Origin: Prorocentrum cordatum
Lineage: Eukaryota > Sar > Dinophyceae > Prorocentrales > Prorocentraceae
NCBI GenBank assembly: GCA_963575745.1
Contig: CAUYUJ010014340.1
Span: 167,501-231,500, forward strand
DNA: 64,000 nucleotides
Direction of reading: 5' to 3'
The notes under the pieces were generated by a model. That model saw only the letters and a list, made by a program, of their open reading frames with translations. It was not told where the DNA came from and did no database searches. The position numbers and the translations under genes are program-made. Within the stretch, counting starts at the first letter, position 1; each line of letters begins with the position of its first letter. This document shows positions 10,300 through 20,062 of this stretch, one piece after another.

Positions 10300-10690
10300 G
10301 TAAAGAGATTCCCCAATCAGAGCTTGCCCCTGTAGAGGTCCTAGCGGATTCATATGGTTAGGTGAGGTGCGTCGCCGATTTCGGTGGCCAGCCCGGGTAC
10401 CCGGGTGCCCGGGTGCCTGGGGGTGCGTGGAGGTGCCCAGATGTGCCCGGGGGTGTCCGGGGGGTGCCTGGGTGCCCGGGTGCGGTATCGCCCTACAGCC
10501 CTATAACCCTGTAGCCCTATAGCCCTATAACCATATAGACCTCCCAAAAGCCCTATAGCCCTATAGCCCTATAGCCCTCACGGCCTTCATAGCCGTGGCA
10601 GTCTTCAAAAACCTAAGGAGCAATTGCACAAGGATCTCATGCAATATCCAGAAAGACTCTGATTGGGTTTTTCTCCCGTATCATGTGTAT
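10300..10690. repeat. Composite satellite, right copy
   Basis: AGAGCTTGCCCCTGTAG and GTCGCCGATTTCGGTGGCC introduce GTGCCCGGG repeats (10385-10485), then AGCCCTATA repeats (10495-10585), then GATTGGGTTTTTC and a TATGTGTG stretch. The order is the same as 3745-4320. Only the repeat counts differ. Confidence 0.8.
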
Positions 10691-10739
10691 ACATACATCT
10701 ATGTGTGTAGAAGTTTGGATATCAAACACGGCGAGTACG

Positions 10740-11580
10740 CAGGCGGCGGAAACGCGCCTGCCATTGGCCAGTGGCCATCCCCAGGCGGCCCCACACGGAC
10801 AGCAGCCGCCAGGCGCTGGGCAACGGCCGCCTCGAGCGAAGCAGGCGCTGTACCCCGCTCAACGCGTCGTTCGCCTGACCTTCGTGGACCCGATGCTGCA
10901 CAGGTGCTCGAGATATGCTTGCAGGGTCTGATATCGCAGAGGAACTTGCAGAGCATTCTGGAAATTAACGGGCTGCTGGCATGCGCGACAGTGCCGCTGC
11001 AACATGCAGGAGCCGATCCGCGCGTCAGCCAGGCGTCCCAGCGCAGCCCTGGTGGCGCGCCACGAGGCGGGCGTCACGCGCCCGACCATCTTCCAGGGGA
11101 GACGGCACGTCCGCAGGAGTCTTGGCCGACGGAGTGAAGCCGAATGCCCCGCGCGCGCCCGTCGCCAGCGCCAGCGCCCCGTGGACGCGCACCACGTTAC
11201 TGAGCTGCTGGCAGCTGCGTCGGTGATTGCTGAGGGCACCGATGCTGACCATGATGTCGGGCATGTAAAAGGAATGCGCGCCCGAACCGCGGCACCGCGA
11301 GGGCACGCCAACGCAGCGCCATCAGCGCCGCCTCGCACTGCAAAACGTTGATGTGCGGCCTCGCGGAGTGCCACACCATATGCCGTTCTGCCCTGCAGCT
11401 CCACAGCTCCGCATCTGCCTCTTGCCGGGGAGAGACCTTTACCTCTGAATTCGTGCCCCCTCTCAGGCCAGCGCCCGAGTGGCGGCAGGCCATGTTCAGC
11501 GCCGCCACCACGCGCTGCTCTGACGCGAAGGGACCACCGCGCGACTGGCCCACGCTGGGCCAGCTCGGCCAGCCGCACGC
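10740..11580 (-). pseudogene. DIRS-like RNase H and tyrosine-recombinase remnant
   Basis: Reading across three minus-strand frames, INVLQCEAALMALRW (RNase H acidic block), SMVSIGALS-type sequence and KTPADVPS (usual form NPADxPSR) appear in RNase H order. They are followed by RYQTLQAYLEHLCSIG, which resembles the N-terminal DNA-binding domain of tyrosine recombinases. A further frame near 10860-10740 continues with a Trp/Arg-rich helix pattern typical of these proteins. RNase H followed by tyrosine recombinase is the DIRS arrangement. The catalytic recombinase domain is missing on the left, where the composite satellite begins. Frameshifts show it is dead. Confidence 0.55.
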
Positions 11581-11819
11581 TGGCGTGGCACCAGGCGTCC
11601 GCCTCGCAGTGTCAGACCCGCTGCGCCCCTCGCGCCGCCCTGGGGCTGCTGCCGAGGCCAGCCCGCGAACGAGGCCGCTGCTCCGCTGGCCGACCGCTAG
11701 GGACCCACGGGGAGCCAATGGCCCCGCGGCGGAGCCGGCGCTCCCCCGGCGCTGCGGAGCCACGCCCGACGCAGACCCGCTCGGCTCTCCGAGCACGTCT
11801 CGGGTGCCGCGCCTCCGAC

Positions 11820-12038
11820 GAGGGACGACGACGACGAGTGTCGAGCAACGGCGACGAGAAGTGGCGGACGGAAAAGAATGACGACATGACGACGACGACA
11901 CGACGACGACGACGACGACGGCAAGCGACGACGACGACGGCGACGGCGAATAACGAGGACGAGCGACGACGACGGCGACGAGTAACGACGACTCAGATGA
12001 AGACAATAAGTGGGGAAGACGACGACGACGACGACAAC

Positions 12039-12069
<31 letters not shown>

Positions 12070-12393
12070 AGCATCGGCGACGACGAGCGGCGACGAAGAG
12101 TAACGACGACGACGACAGGGGAGGACGACGACGACAAGCACGAACGACGATGTTGAGAGGAGTCATGACGATGAAGAAGGACAACGACGAGTGTCAAGCG
12201 ACGACGACGAGGAGTGACGGGCGAAAAAGAGCGACGGATCATAACGATAACGACCGACGAAGATGCCGACGAGTGACGACGACGCATACGACGACGATGA
12301 GAGACGACGGCGAAAGACGACGACGACGACGACAGCAACGGCGACGACCAGCGACGACGAGGATGACCACGTTCGACGACGAGACGAAGAGTC

Positions 12394-12440
<47 letters not shown>

Positions 12441-12475
12441 AGCGATCACGACAACAACGACGACGATGAATGACG
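11820..12475. repeat. (GAC)n-type degenerate trinucleotide tract
   Basis: About 650 bp of GAC/CGA-rich imperfect trinucleotide repeats. Ser-Ser-Ser, Val-Val-Val and Asp-Asp-Asp ORFs are artefacts. The same kind of sequence resumes at 13860-14060. Confidence 0.9.
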
Positions 12476-12489
12476 GCCACTAACGGCCA

Positions 12490-12765
12490 CTAAGTAAGGA
12501 ACCGAACTCTATACACCGACGCTTCTTCCGGCCCCGCACTGAAATTCGCACAGGAAAGCGGGTCCTGGTATAGACGGGATCCTGGTGTATACGTTTTTCG
12601 TTGTTCCCCCAGGAAAACGAAGAAACAAATTCGCCGGCCCAACGGCCCAGGGCGTGCTAAGATCTCCGGTAACTGGTTAACAGTATTAACAGTATTTCTA
12701 GTTCGCGCGCGCGGGGCGGCCCCTGGGGGTCCCCCGGCGAAAAGTACCCCGACCAACGCCCGGTC
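12490..12765. repeat. Dispersed repeat D (first copy)
   Basis: CGAACTCTATACACCGACGC at about 12502 recurs at about 24855. The right part (GCCGGCCCAACG..., GTGCTAAGATCTCC, AACTGGTTAA, TTTCTAGTTCGCGCG, GGCGGCCCCTGGGGG) recurs at 48117-48245. The unit is therefore a composite of two dispersed repeats. No ORF of note. Confidence 0.75.
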
Positions 12766-12829
12766 GCCGCCCGACCGCCCGACCGCCGCCCGACCAAGTC
12801 TACTCAGAGATGGTTTTCCTTCTGGGTGC

Positions 12830-13490
12830 GGCCTCTCAGGCTCCCCAGAGCGCGCTCAGAGTGCCCCAAGAGGCCCCCAAGACTGCCCAAGAGGCCCCCG
12901 AGACGCCCAAAGAGCGCTCGAAGACGCCGAAGATGACCCCAAGACGGCCCAAAAGGCCCCCAAGACAGCCCAAGAGGCCTCCAAGACGCCCCAAGAGCCT
13001 TCCAAGAGGCCTCCGAAGAGAGCCCCAAGAGGCCAAAATCGTTGATTTTCATTGGTTTTTTCGATGTTTTTTGTGTTCTGGCTTTTTCGGCTTCCGGACG
13101 CTCCAAGACGGCCCAAGAGGCCCCCAAGACCGCTCCAAGACGGCCCACGAAGCTCCCAAGACGGCGCCGAAACGACCCAAGAGAGCCCTCAAGACGGCCC
13201 AAGTGCCGCCCAAGACGGACCAAGAGGCCCCAAGACGGGCCCAAGAGGGACTCAGGAGGGATACCGAGAACTCAAAAATGGAGCCCTCCGTCCCAGAAGG
13301 CGCCCAGGAGGTCCCAAAGAGGCCCCAAGAGGCCTCCAAGAGGCCCCAAGATGTCGCCAAGAGGCCCCAGGAGACTCCCAGGAGGCCCAAAAGAAGCCCC
13401 AGAAGGCTTCAAACATGTCTCCCAGGCGCCCCCGAACGGCCTCTCAACAGACCCCAAGAGGCCCCCCAAAGAAGCATCTTGACGACGACT
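12830..13490. repeat. CCAAGA block 3
   Basis: Degenerate CCAAGANGGCCC repeats surround the core at 13030-13105 (AATCGTTGATTTTCATTGG, GGCTTTTTCGGCTTCCGG). This is one of the clearest cases of the shared core with the CTTCCG tail. Confidence 0.8.
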
Positions 13491-13655
13491 CTATTTCGCC
13501 CCATCGAGAGACGACCCCCAGGGAACTGCTTCACCATCAAAACTCCCCACGCAACGCGTCCGAACGACACCCGCCCCCAAGAGCGCAACATGGGCAACGA
13601 ACACACAGACAAAAACCAGCGATGCCATATCACGGGCCGGCGGAATGAGCGAAGC
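13490..13655. other. Short unassigned spacer
   Basis: Unique-looking sequence between a CCAAGA block and repeat E. No gene or structured element was recognised. Confidence 0.4.
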
Positions 13656-14060
13656 GATTCAATATACACTACCCCGTCCCGACGTCGTCCCCGACCCTCA
13701 AAAAGTCCTGGGATTGATCAACAGCCCGCCGTTGGTAATGTGTATGCTCCAGTTTCCGACTAGTGCCGGGCGACGAGGACGAGGAGTCACTACAGAAGTC
13801 CAGGGACGCCGACGATGTCGGCGGCAACGTCGACGAGTGAAGACCACGGATGACGACCACGATTGACGATGACAAGCGACGACGAGTGACAACGACGACG
13901 AGCGACGAGGTGACGCATATGACGAAGACGACGACGAGCGACGCCGTCGACGAGGAGCGACTGCGACGACAAGTGACGACGACCACGACGAGCCACGAGG
14001 GCGGCGAGTGACGACGACGACAACGACGAGGAGCCACGAGCTGGATCAACCTGTCACCTA
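13655..14060. repeat. Dispersed repeat E (first copy)
   Basis: TATACACTACCCCGTCCCGA, CGTCGTCCCCGA, AAAAAGTCCTGGGATTGA, AGCCCGCCGTTGGTAATG and the following GAC-rich segment match 25240-25545 almost base for base. A shorter third copy lies at 25572-25720. The unit seems to seed the GAC-rich tract on its right. Confidence 0.8.
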
Positions 14061-14395
14061 GGAATAAGATAACTACGACGACTACGACAGCGACAACTAC
14101 AACCACGACGAAACAAGGAATTGCGGCTACATGTAGCTAGCTACAGGCAGCAAGCAGCGCAAACGCGAAACGCTGGGGCGCGAGGCACAGAGAGTGGCGT
14201 CTCTGTCCCGATGGCCCAGACACGGGGACTGATCCTCCTCAGTGGGAGGAGCAGGAGGAGGAGGAGGAGGAAGACGAGGAAGAGGAGGAAGAAGAGGGGG
14301 AGGAGCATGTGGAGGATCGTGAGCTTATGATGAGCGCAGCCTATCTTAGACGCCATCGCCCAGAATCATTTCTGGCATCCTAAAGAAAGGTCCCC
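14060..14395. other. Unassigned, with (GGA)n patch
   Basis: Contains a short GGAGGAGGAGGAAGAGG purine tract near 14245-14310. No recognisable gene. Confidence 0.35.
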
Positions 14396-14900
14396 AAAGA
14401 ATGTTGGCCCCCCGGTGTCTGGTCTGGCACACCCGAGGTTTGGCCGAAGAGCGTGGCACGCTGCAGCATGGCACCTGGCGTTTTGCGGCCGAGTGCGCGG
14501 CGCCGCAGCGGCACATCCGAGGTGCTGAAGGGTGGAGGGCGCCGCGGCATGACACCTCATATTCCGAGACGAAGTGTGGGGCGCCAAGGCGGCACACCCA
14601 AAATGTTGCTGCCGAAGGGTGTACATAGGGCGCCAAGGCGGGACACTCTTTTGATACTTTTTGGACACTCTGTAGACACTATTTTGACACTCTGAAGGTG
14701 TCTGCTCTGGGAGGTCGACACCTAGCAGATTTGCGTCAAGTGTCTGCCCTGGGAGGCCGACACCCCGATGCCTTTTCTCAGATGTCTGCTCTGGGGGGCC
14801 GACACCTCGCTGATTGTTGAAAGGTGTCTGCTCTGAACTGCTGACACCCCTCACGGAGACTTAGAGTGTCTTGACCCCCTCGCTGACACCTCCATCCGAC
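14395..14900. repeat. Degenerate minisatellites
   Basis: The left half repeats GGCACACCC/GAAGGGTG-type units of about 60 bp. From 14698 a ~60-bp unit recurs three to four times, each with GTGTCTGCTCTGGGAGG and CCGACACC. CCGACACC and GGTGTCTG are partly self-complementary, so each unit can form a weak hairpin. Confidence 0.6.
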
Positions 14901-14905
14901 ACCCC

Positions 14906-15322
14906 CTAGACACCTCCATGTGAGTTCATACGTGATTCAACATAGACCATCCCAAGGTACATTCGCCCATCAGAACTGTAGGCAAGAAAACGAGGAGGGC
15001 GAAGACAAGGAGGAGGAGCAGGATCAGCGGCAGCAGGGGCAGAAAGAGGGGGCCAGAGAAGAGGACACCGAATCTCACCATCGCTGACTATCCCTGTGGT
15101 TTGGCCACCCCTGGTGTCCATCAGGAACTGGTGGCGGGTGACGATGCCGCCCCACTTCTCCCAGTTCATCTTGAACAGCGCGATCCTCTTGTTTTCCTTC
15201 TGGCGACGTGCTGCGGAGGCGGGGCCGCCTCCCTTTCCCCCCTGCTCCGTATCGTCACCATCCTGCCCCTCCTCCTCCGCCCCCCATCCTTCCTCCTTCC
15301 TCCTCCTGACCAGGTTCCACAA
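14906..15322 (-). CDS. Hypothetical ORF, possible exon
   Basis: A 138-codon frame with a highly charged N-terminal part (EEEGQDGDDTEQGGKGG) followed by more natural sequence (MNWEKWGGIVTRHQFLMDTR, RFLAYSSDGRMYLGMVY). It resembles no family I recognise. The opposite strand also has ORFs, one with a hydrophobic stretch (SQFILNSAILLFSFW). The lack of repeat character sets it apart from its surroundings. It may be an exon of a host gene or a mobile-element fragment. Confidence 0.25.
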   Translation of the reverse strand: MWNLVRRRKEEGWGAEEEGQDGDDTEQGGKGGGPASAARRQKENKRIALFKMNWEKWGGIVTRHQFLMDTRGGQTTGIVSDGEIRCPLLWPPLSAPAAADPAPPPCLRPPRFLAYSSDGRMYLGMVYVESRMNSHGGV

Positions 15323-15534
15323 CCCCTGTGGCTGATTAGCGAATCAGCTCCTCAAAATCCGGCACCGTGCCTCTGGCACGAAGTAGAGTGCCCCAAGGCT
15401 CATGCAACACTGAAAGGGCTGCGCTGCTGCTGCAACCAGAATTGTAAATCTGTAAAGGCCCAGACCAATCGTTTCCCGAGCTTTTCCGGGTCCGCTGGAA
15501 TCGCTCGCGTCGGCCGACCCAGCCCAGGAGGGCC

Positions 15535-15860
15535 CCAAAACGAACCCACATGGCTCCAAGAGGCCCCCAAAATGGTCAAAGAGGGCCCCAAGTCGCCCCA
15601 AGATCGCTCCAAGACGCGAACGATGGCCTCCAGACGGCCAAGCAAGCCCCCAAGACCACAAGGCGGCCCCGAGAGGCCACCAAGACGGCCTCCGAAGGGG
15701 CCAGACGGCGCAAGAGCGCCCCAAGACGGCCCAAGAGGCCACTAAGAGGCCCCAAAAGGCCCCAAAGGGGCCCGCAAGAAGCCTCCAAGATGCCCCAAAG
15801 AAGCCCCCGAACGGCCCAACGAAACCACCAAGAGGCCCGCGGACTCCCGCCAGCCATCTG
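15535..15860. repeat. CCAAGA block 4
   Basis: CCAAGANGGCCC-type degenerate repeats without a clear core. It is followed by the dispersed head sequence (GGCGCAGGTGGTCTAGG, TTCGGGGAAGGGTTTACC) related to the 838-960 arm. Confidence 0.7.
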
Positions 15861-15954
15861 GGCGCAGGTGGTCTAGGGAGGCTCCTCTTCGAACCCCCTT
15901 CTTCCCCTTCGGGGAAGGGTTTACCACTGTTCCCTATGAATTTACACCCCCTCC

Positions 15955-16110
15955 CACAGGCGACCGGCAGCCAACCAGGAACCATGCTCACACACCCCCA
16001 CCATCCCTGTCAAAAATCCGCCGACCCTGTCGGCGTGTGTGAGGGGCTTTTCCGTTCGAGCCGTCATCTCCGTCATTCTTTGTACTCGTCGTCTCTGTCC
16101 TTCCCTTTCC
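15955..16110. repeat. Left flank of the 150-bp array cassette (copy A)
   Basis: GCGACCGGCAGCCAACCAGG resembles 33782-33800. From 16017 the segment CCGCCGACCCTGTCGGCGTG to CTTTCCCTGGGAGACC is repeated nearly identically at 37975-38080, directly before the second array. CCGACCCTGTCGG is a small palindrome. Confidence 0.8.
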
Positions 16111-17365
16111 CTGGGAGACCTCTTCCCCTGGGCTCCAGCCAAGCCGACCTTGAGCAACCTCGTAATTGAGTCGAAGGGAAGCCCCTTCCCTTTGATCCCT
16201 CCCCCGCCGGGAGGGGGGGGGGGTAGCGACCCCCCCCCCGGGTCAGATACGACGCCCCCCCCTGGGACTCCTCTTCCCCTGGGCTCCAGCCAAGCCGACC
16301 TTGAGCAACCTCGTAATTGAGTCGAAGGGAAGCCCCTTCCCTTTGATCCCTCCCCCGCCGGGAGGGGGGGGGGGGTAGCGACCCCCCCCCCGGGTCAGAT
16401 ACGACGCCCCCCCCTGGGACTCCTCTTCCCCTGGGCTCCAGCCAAGCCGACCTTGAGCAACCTCGTAATTGAGTCGAAGGGAAGCCCCTTCCCTTTGATC
16501 CCTCCCCCGCCGGGAGGGGGGGGGGGTGTCGACCCCCCCCCCGGGTCAGACACGCCCCCCCCTGGGACTCCTCTTCCCCTGGGCTCCAGCCAAGCCGACC
16601 TTGAGCAACCTCGTAATTGTGTCGAAGGGAAGCCCCTTCCCTTGATCCCTCCCCCGCCGGAGGGGGGGGGGGGGTGTCGACCCCCCCCCCGGGTCAGATA
16701 CGACGCCCCCCCCTGGGACTCCTCTTCCCCTGGGCTCCAGCCAAGCCGACCTTGAGAACCTCGTAATTGAGTCGAAGGGAAGCCCCTTCCCTTTGATCCC
16801 TCCCCCGCCGGGAGGGGGGGGGGGTAGCGACCCCCCCCCCGGGTCAGATACGACGCCCCCCCCTGGGACTCCTCTTCCCCTGGGCTCCAGCCAAGCCGAC
16901 CTTGAGCAACCTCGTAATTGAGTCGAAGGGAAGCCCCTTCCCTTTGATCCCTCCCCCGCCGGGAGGGGGGGGGGGGTGTCGACCCCCCCCCCGGGTCAGA
17001 TACGACGCCCCCCCCTGGGACTCCTCTTCCCCTGGGCTCCAGCCAAGCCGACCTTGAGCAACCTCGTAATTGAGTCGAAGGGAAGCCCCTTCCCTTTGAT
17101 CCCTCCCCCGCCAAGGGGGGGGGGGTGTCGACCCCCCCCCGGGTCAGATACCTCCCCCCTGGGACTCCTCTTCCCCTGGGCTCCAGCCAGCCGACCTGAG
17201 CAACCTCGTAATTGAGTCGAAGGGAAGCCCCTTCCCTTTGATCCCTCCCCCGCCGGGAGGGGGGGGGGGGTGTCGACCCCCCCCCCGGGTCAGATACGAC
17301 GCCCCCCCCTGGGACTCCTCTTCCCCTGGGCTCCAGCCAAGCCGACCTTGAGCAACCTCGTAATC
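16110..17365. repeat. ~150-bp tandem array, copy A (about 8-9 units)
   Basis: Units start at CTCTTCCCCTGGGCTCCAGC and carry GACCTTGAGCAACCTCG, AATTGAGTCGAAGGG and two GC hairpins: CCCGCCGGGAGGGGG and GGGGTGTCGACCCC or GGGGTAGCGACCCC. Unit starts are spaced about 148-152 bp, with length changes confined to the C and G homopolymers. ORFs on either strand are repeat products. A second array at 38085-39520 has the same unit. Confidence 0.95.
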
Positions 17366-18145
17366 TCTTGCTGCGCATTGCGAACAGGGTCGGCGGCACC
17401 GGCCGTCAGGCCTTCGCAATCAATACGAAACGCACTCCGCCTCCACATTTGGAGCATGCGCGGCCAACCCGATGCGGCCCCCCCCCACACCATCCATGTC
17501 AAAAAACAATACTCAGTACACGTTGGGGCAAAGTCTTGAGTCATTCTCGTGAGGCCTGCGAGCACTTTGTATTGTTTTTGACAGGGACGGCGCGGGTGTC
17601 AGCATATTGTCTGTTGCGCGCAGGGCTACCATCCCTAACAAAAACCAATACACAATGCAACTCGCGGCTAAATCTGGATCGTGCGCGGACACCCCGCGAT
17701 CACTGTCAAGTGATTTTTGACAGGGACGGCGGGGGTGGTGGCGTATGGCCTGCTGTGAACAGGCCCACCGGACACAATGACGGGCATTGGCTTTCGAGAA
17801 GGATGCTGAGGGCCGACATGCTTCCCGATGTGTGCTGCCACGTGCGCAAGCGCACCTGACGCAACCTGCGCGTGCCCCCAACGTGGCGCACCTGGCGCGG
17901 CTGGAGAGTGCGGCACACCTGGCGCACTCGGGGCACGTGGCGCATCTGGAGCACCAGGCGTGCCTGGCACGCTCGGGCCCCAGGGGTGTCTGGCGCGCAT
18001 GGCGCCCCTGGCGTGTCGTACCTCGCCCAAGCGTTGCGCACCTGGGGTCGGCGTTGGTTCCCAGTAGCTGCCCATCCAAAGACGACCGCTGAACATGCTC
18101 AGGCTCGGGTGTTACTTAAGTGTTGGGAGGGCGCGTGGGAATGAG
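17365..18145. repeat. Right flank of the array cassette (copy A), with GGCGCACCTGG minisatellite
   Basis: CTTGCTGCGCATTGCGAACAGG at 17367 recurs at 39529. The following sequence has internal duplication: two segments with TTTTTGACAGGGACGGCG (17575, 17715). 17870-18060 is a degenerate ~15-bp repeat of the type GGCGCACCTGGCGCAC, mirrored at 39915-40080. Copy B is interrupted by an extra element at 39580-39672. Confidence 0.75.
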
Positions 18146-18164
18146 CCAGACGGCTTGCGGGCGG

Positions 18165-18850
18165 GTGGGTATCTTGACCCCTCCCCCCCTGGACCTGGAC
18201 GGGGCGCCCCGCGAGCGGTCAGAGCATCTAAGATGGCCCAAGACGGCTCCAAGAGGGCCTCAGAGAGCCCAAGGTGACCTCCAAGATGGCACAAGATAAC
18301 CCAAGGTGCCTCAAGATAGCTCCCACGATGCTCCAAGAGGCCCAGAAACCTTCCCCAAAGAAGGTTACAAGTGGCCATGGAGCGTCTCACGGAGACCGCC
18401 TAAGGAACATCCATGAATGTTGCCTTCTCGTCTTGTTGCTTTCAATGGCTTTTCCGGGCATAAGACAGCTCCAAGAGAACTCCAGAGAGCCCCAAGAGAG
18501 GCCTGAGAGAGCCCTAAGACGGCCCCCAAAGCGCCCAAGAGCCCCCCAAGCGTGCTCCAAGAGGGATCCAAGAGACGATTCTCGGCACTCTAGAGGGGCA
18601 AATCTACTCGAAGTTCCTCCCTTCTTAAACCGATGTCCTCCAAAATGGCTCCAAGAGCGTCCCCAAGCCTCCCAAGACCGCAGGGCCCAAATAGGCGCCA
18701 AGGAGACCGCAAGAGGCGCCCACGAGGCCTCCAGGAGGCTCCCGAGGAACCCCCAAGTGGCCTCAAGAGACTCCACGAGGTACGCAAGAGGCCTCCGCAT
18801 CCGCCAAGAGGCCCCCTAAGACGCCCCACGAAACCCAAGCTCGCCATTGT
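18165..18850. repeat. CCAAGA block 5
   Basis: The head CCTGGACCTGGACGGGG at 18188 matches the arm at about 940. Degenerate CCAAGA units and a core near 18405-18465 (CATCCATGAATGTTGCC, CTTGTTGCTTTCAATGGC) follow. The region is paralogous to 40200-40850. Confidence 0.8.
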
Positions 18851-18913
18851 CCTCCCCCCTCCTCCTCCTCCCTCCTCCCTCCTCCCTCCTCCCTCCTCCC
18901 TCCTCCTCCCTCC
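18850..18913. repeat. (CCTCCT)n tract at the gap edge
   Basis: A pyrimidine CCT repeat runs into the assembly gap and probably caused the break. Confidence 0.9.
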
Positions 18914-19013
18914 NNNNNNNNNNNNNNNNNNNNNNNNNNNNNNNNNNNNNNNNNNNNNNNNNNNNNNNNNNNNNNNNNNNNNNNNNNNNNNNNNNNNNNN
19001 NNNNNNNNNNNNN
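18914..19013. other. Assembly gap (100 N)
   Basis: Exactly 100 N, the conventional placeholder for a scaffold gap of unknown true length. Sequence joined across it may not be contiguous. It removes whatever followed the LINE endonuclease, including any reverse transcriptase. Confidence 0.99.
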
Positions 19014-20062
19014 AGCTCCAACTCTTTCTGCACGGCGAGGGCTCGTCGCTCGTCGTTACCTCGCTGCTTGGCGCGGCGGCCGCGGGGGGCCTCCGCACGC
19101 GGCCTCGCCACCTGAGGCAGGCCCTTCGCCATCGCCAGCTGCCGACCCAGGAGGGCGGCTTGGCTGGGGCGAAACTGCACCACGAGGCCGCAGCGCGTCT
19201 TCCAAGGGACTGCGGCGGTGGCCCAGATGCCTGCCAGCAGCGGGGCGCAGGCAGCGGAGCACAAGCCGTAGTCGATGTGCGAGCCGTGCTGGCCCGCGTC
19301 GCAGGTGGTCGTCACGTCCGCCTGCACCACCTGCGCGCCGATGCGGCGCAAGAAACCAGCCTGCTGCAAGGTCTGGTGCGGCAAGTTGAAGTCGCCGATG
19401 ACGAGCCAAGGCGCCTTGACGGCGCGGAGCAGGGCACCAAGCTTGCCGAAACGCCGCAGATTGCTGCCGCGCCAGCCGACCCCGCTCACGCCGTAGAAAG
19501 TGGCCACGACCACCTGCCTGTTGCCCTTGAAGTGGAGAACGCTGGCTTGGAAGCCGTCGGCGGACTCGGCACCAGGGGCAGCCAGCGCGCGGCCACCGCT
19601 GCCCTCCAGCGTGTGCAAGTGGTGTCCGCGCCTACACAGCAGCCGCTCTCCTCCCTCGGTGCCGCTGTCGACACCAGTGCCTTCCAGCAGACCACGCCTG
19701 GAAGGCCGCGCGTGATTGGCCATGATCTTCAGGTCAAACTTCTTGGCCTGCCGTCGCCACTTCTCGAAGTGGCCAGCATGCACGTGGGTCTCGACGAAGC
19801 TGAACGTGCCGAAGCGATTCAGCGACTCCCCCACGAATCCCCAAGCCTGCGGCCCCATCTCCGTGACATTCGCAAAGAATAATCGATGGCCACCGTCACC
19901 TCCACAAAACCCGAGGCTGGCAGCCCCAGCTGCAGCCTCATTCCCCTCAGCCTGCTGCACCTCCTCGTCACCAGGAACGGCGGACGCGGAGGAGGCGCCC
20001 AGGCCGGCGCGGGTCGGGCCCCCAGGGGCCCGCGTCAAGCAAGCCCGACCCGCAGCTGCCTG
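19014..20062 (-). CDS. LINE-type apurinic-like endonuclease (EEP domain), partial
   Basis: The frame runs in phase with ORF1 after its TGA stop and continues to the assembly gap. Motifs of the endonuclease/exonuclease/phosphatase fold are FFANVTEMG at the start of the domain, FVETHVHAGHFEKW, WLVIGDFNLP (metal-binding Asp and Asn) and GSHIDYGLCS (His-Ile-Asp). In LINE elements such domains nick target DNA to prime reverse transcription. Related RT sequence would be expected downstream but is not in the window. A start codon is not obvious; translation may follow readthrough of the TGA at 20063-20065 or restart. The last ~40 codons before the gap are Arg/Ala-rich. Confidence 0.8.

Noticed and set aside
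16110-17365. CRISPR-like array
   Set aside because: Units are contiguous ~150-bp tandem repeats without unique spacers, in a eukaryotic context.
16395-17399. 334-codon Gly/Arg/Pro repeat protein
   Set aside because: It is the reverse translation of the 150-bp tandem array. Homopolymer variation changes its frame from unit to unit.
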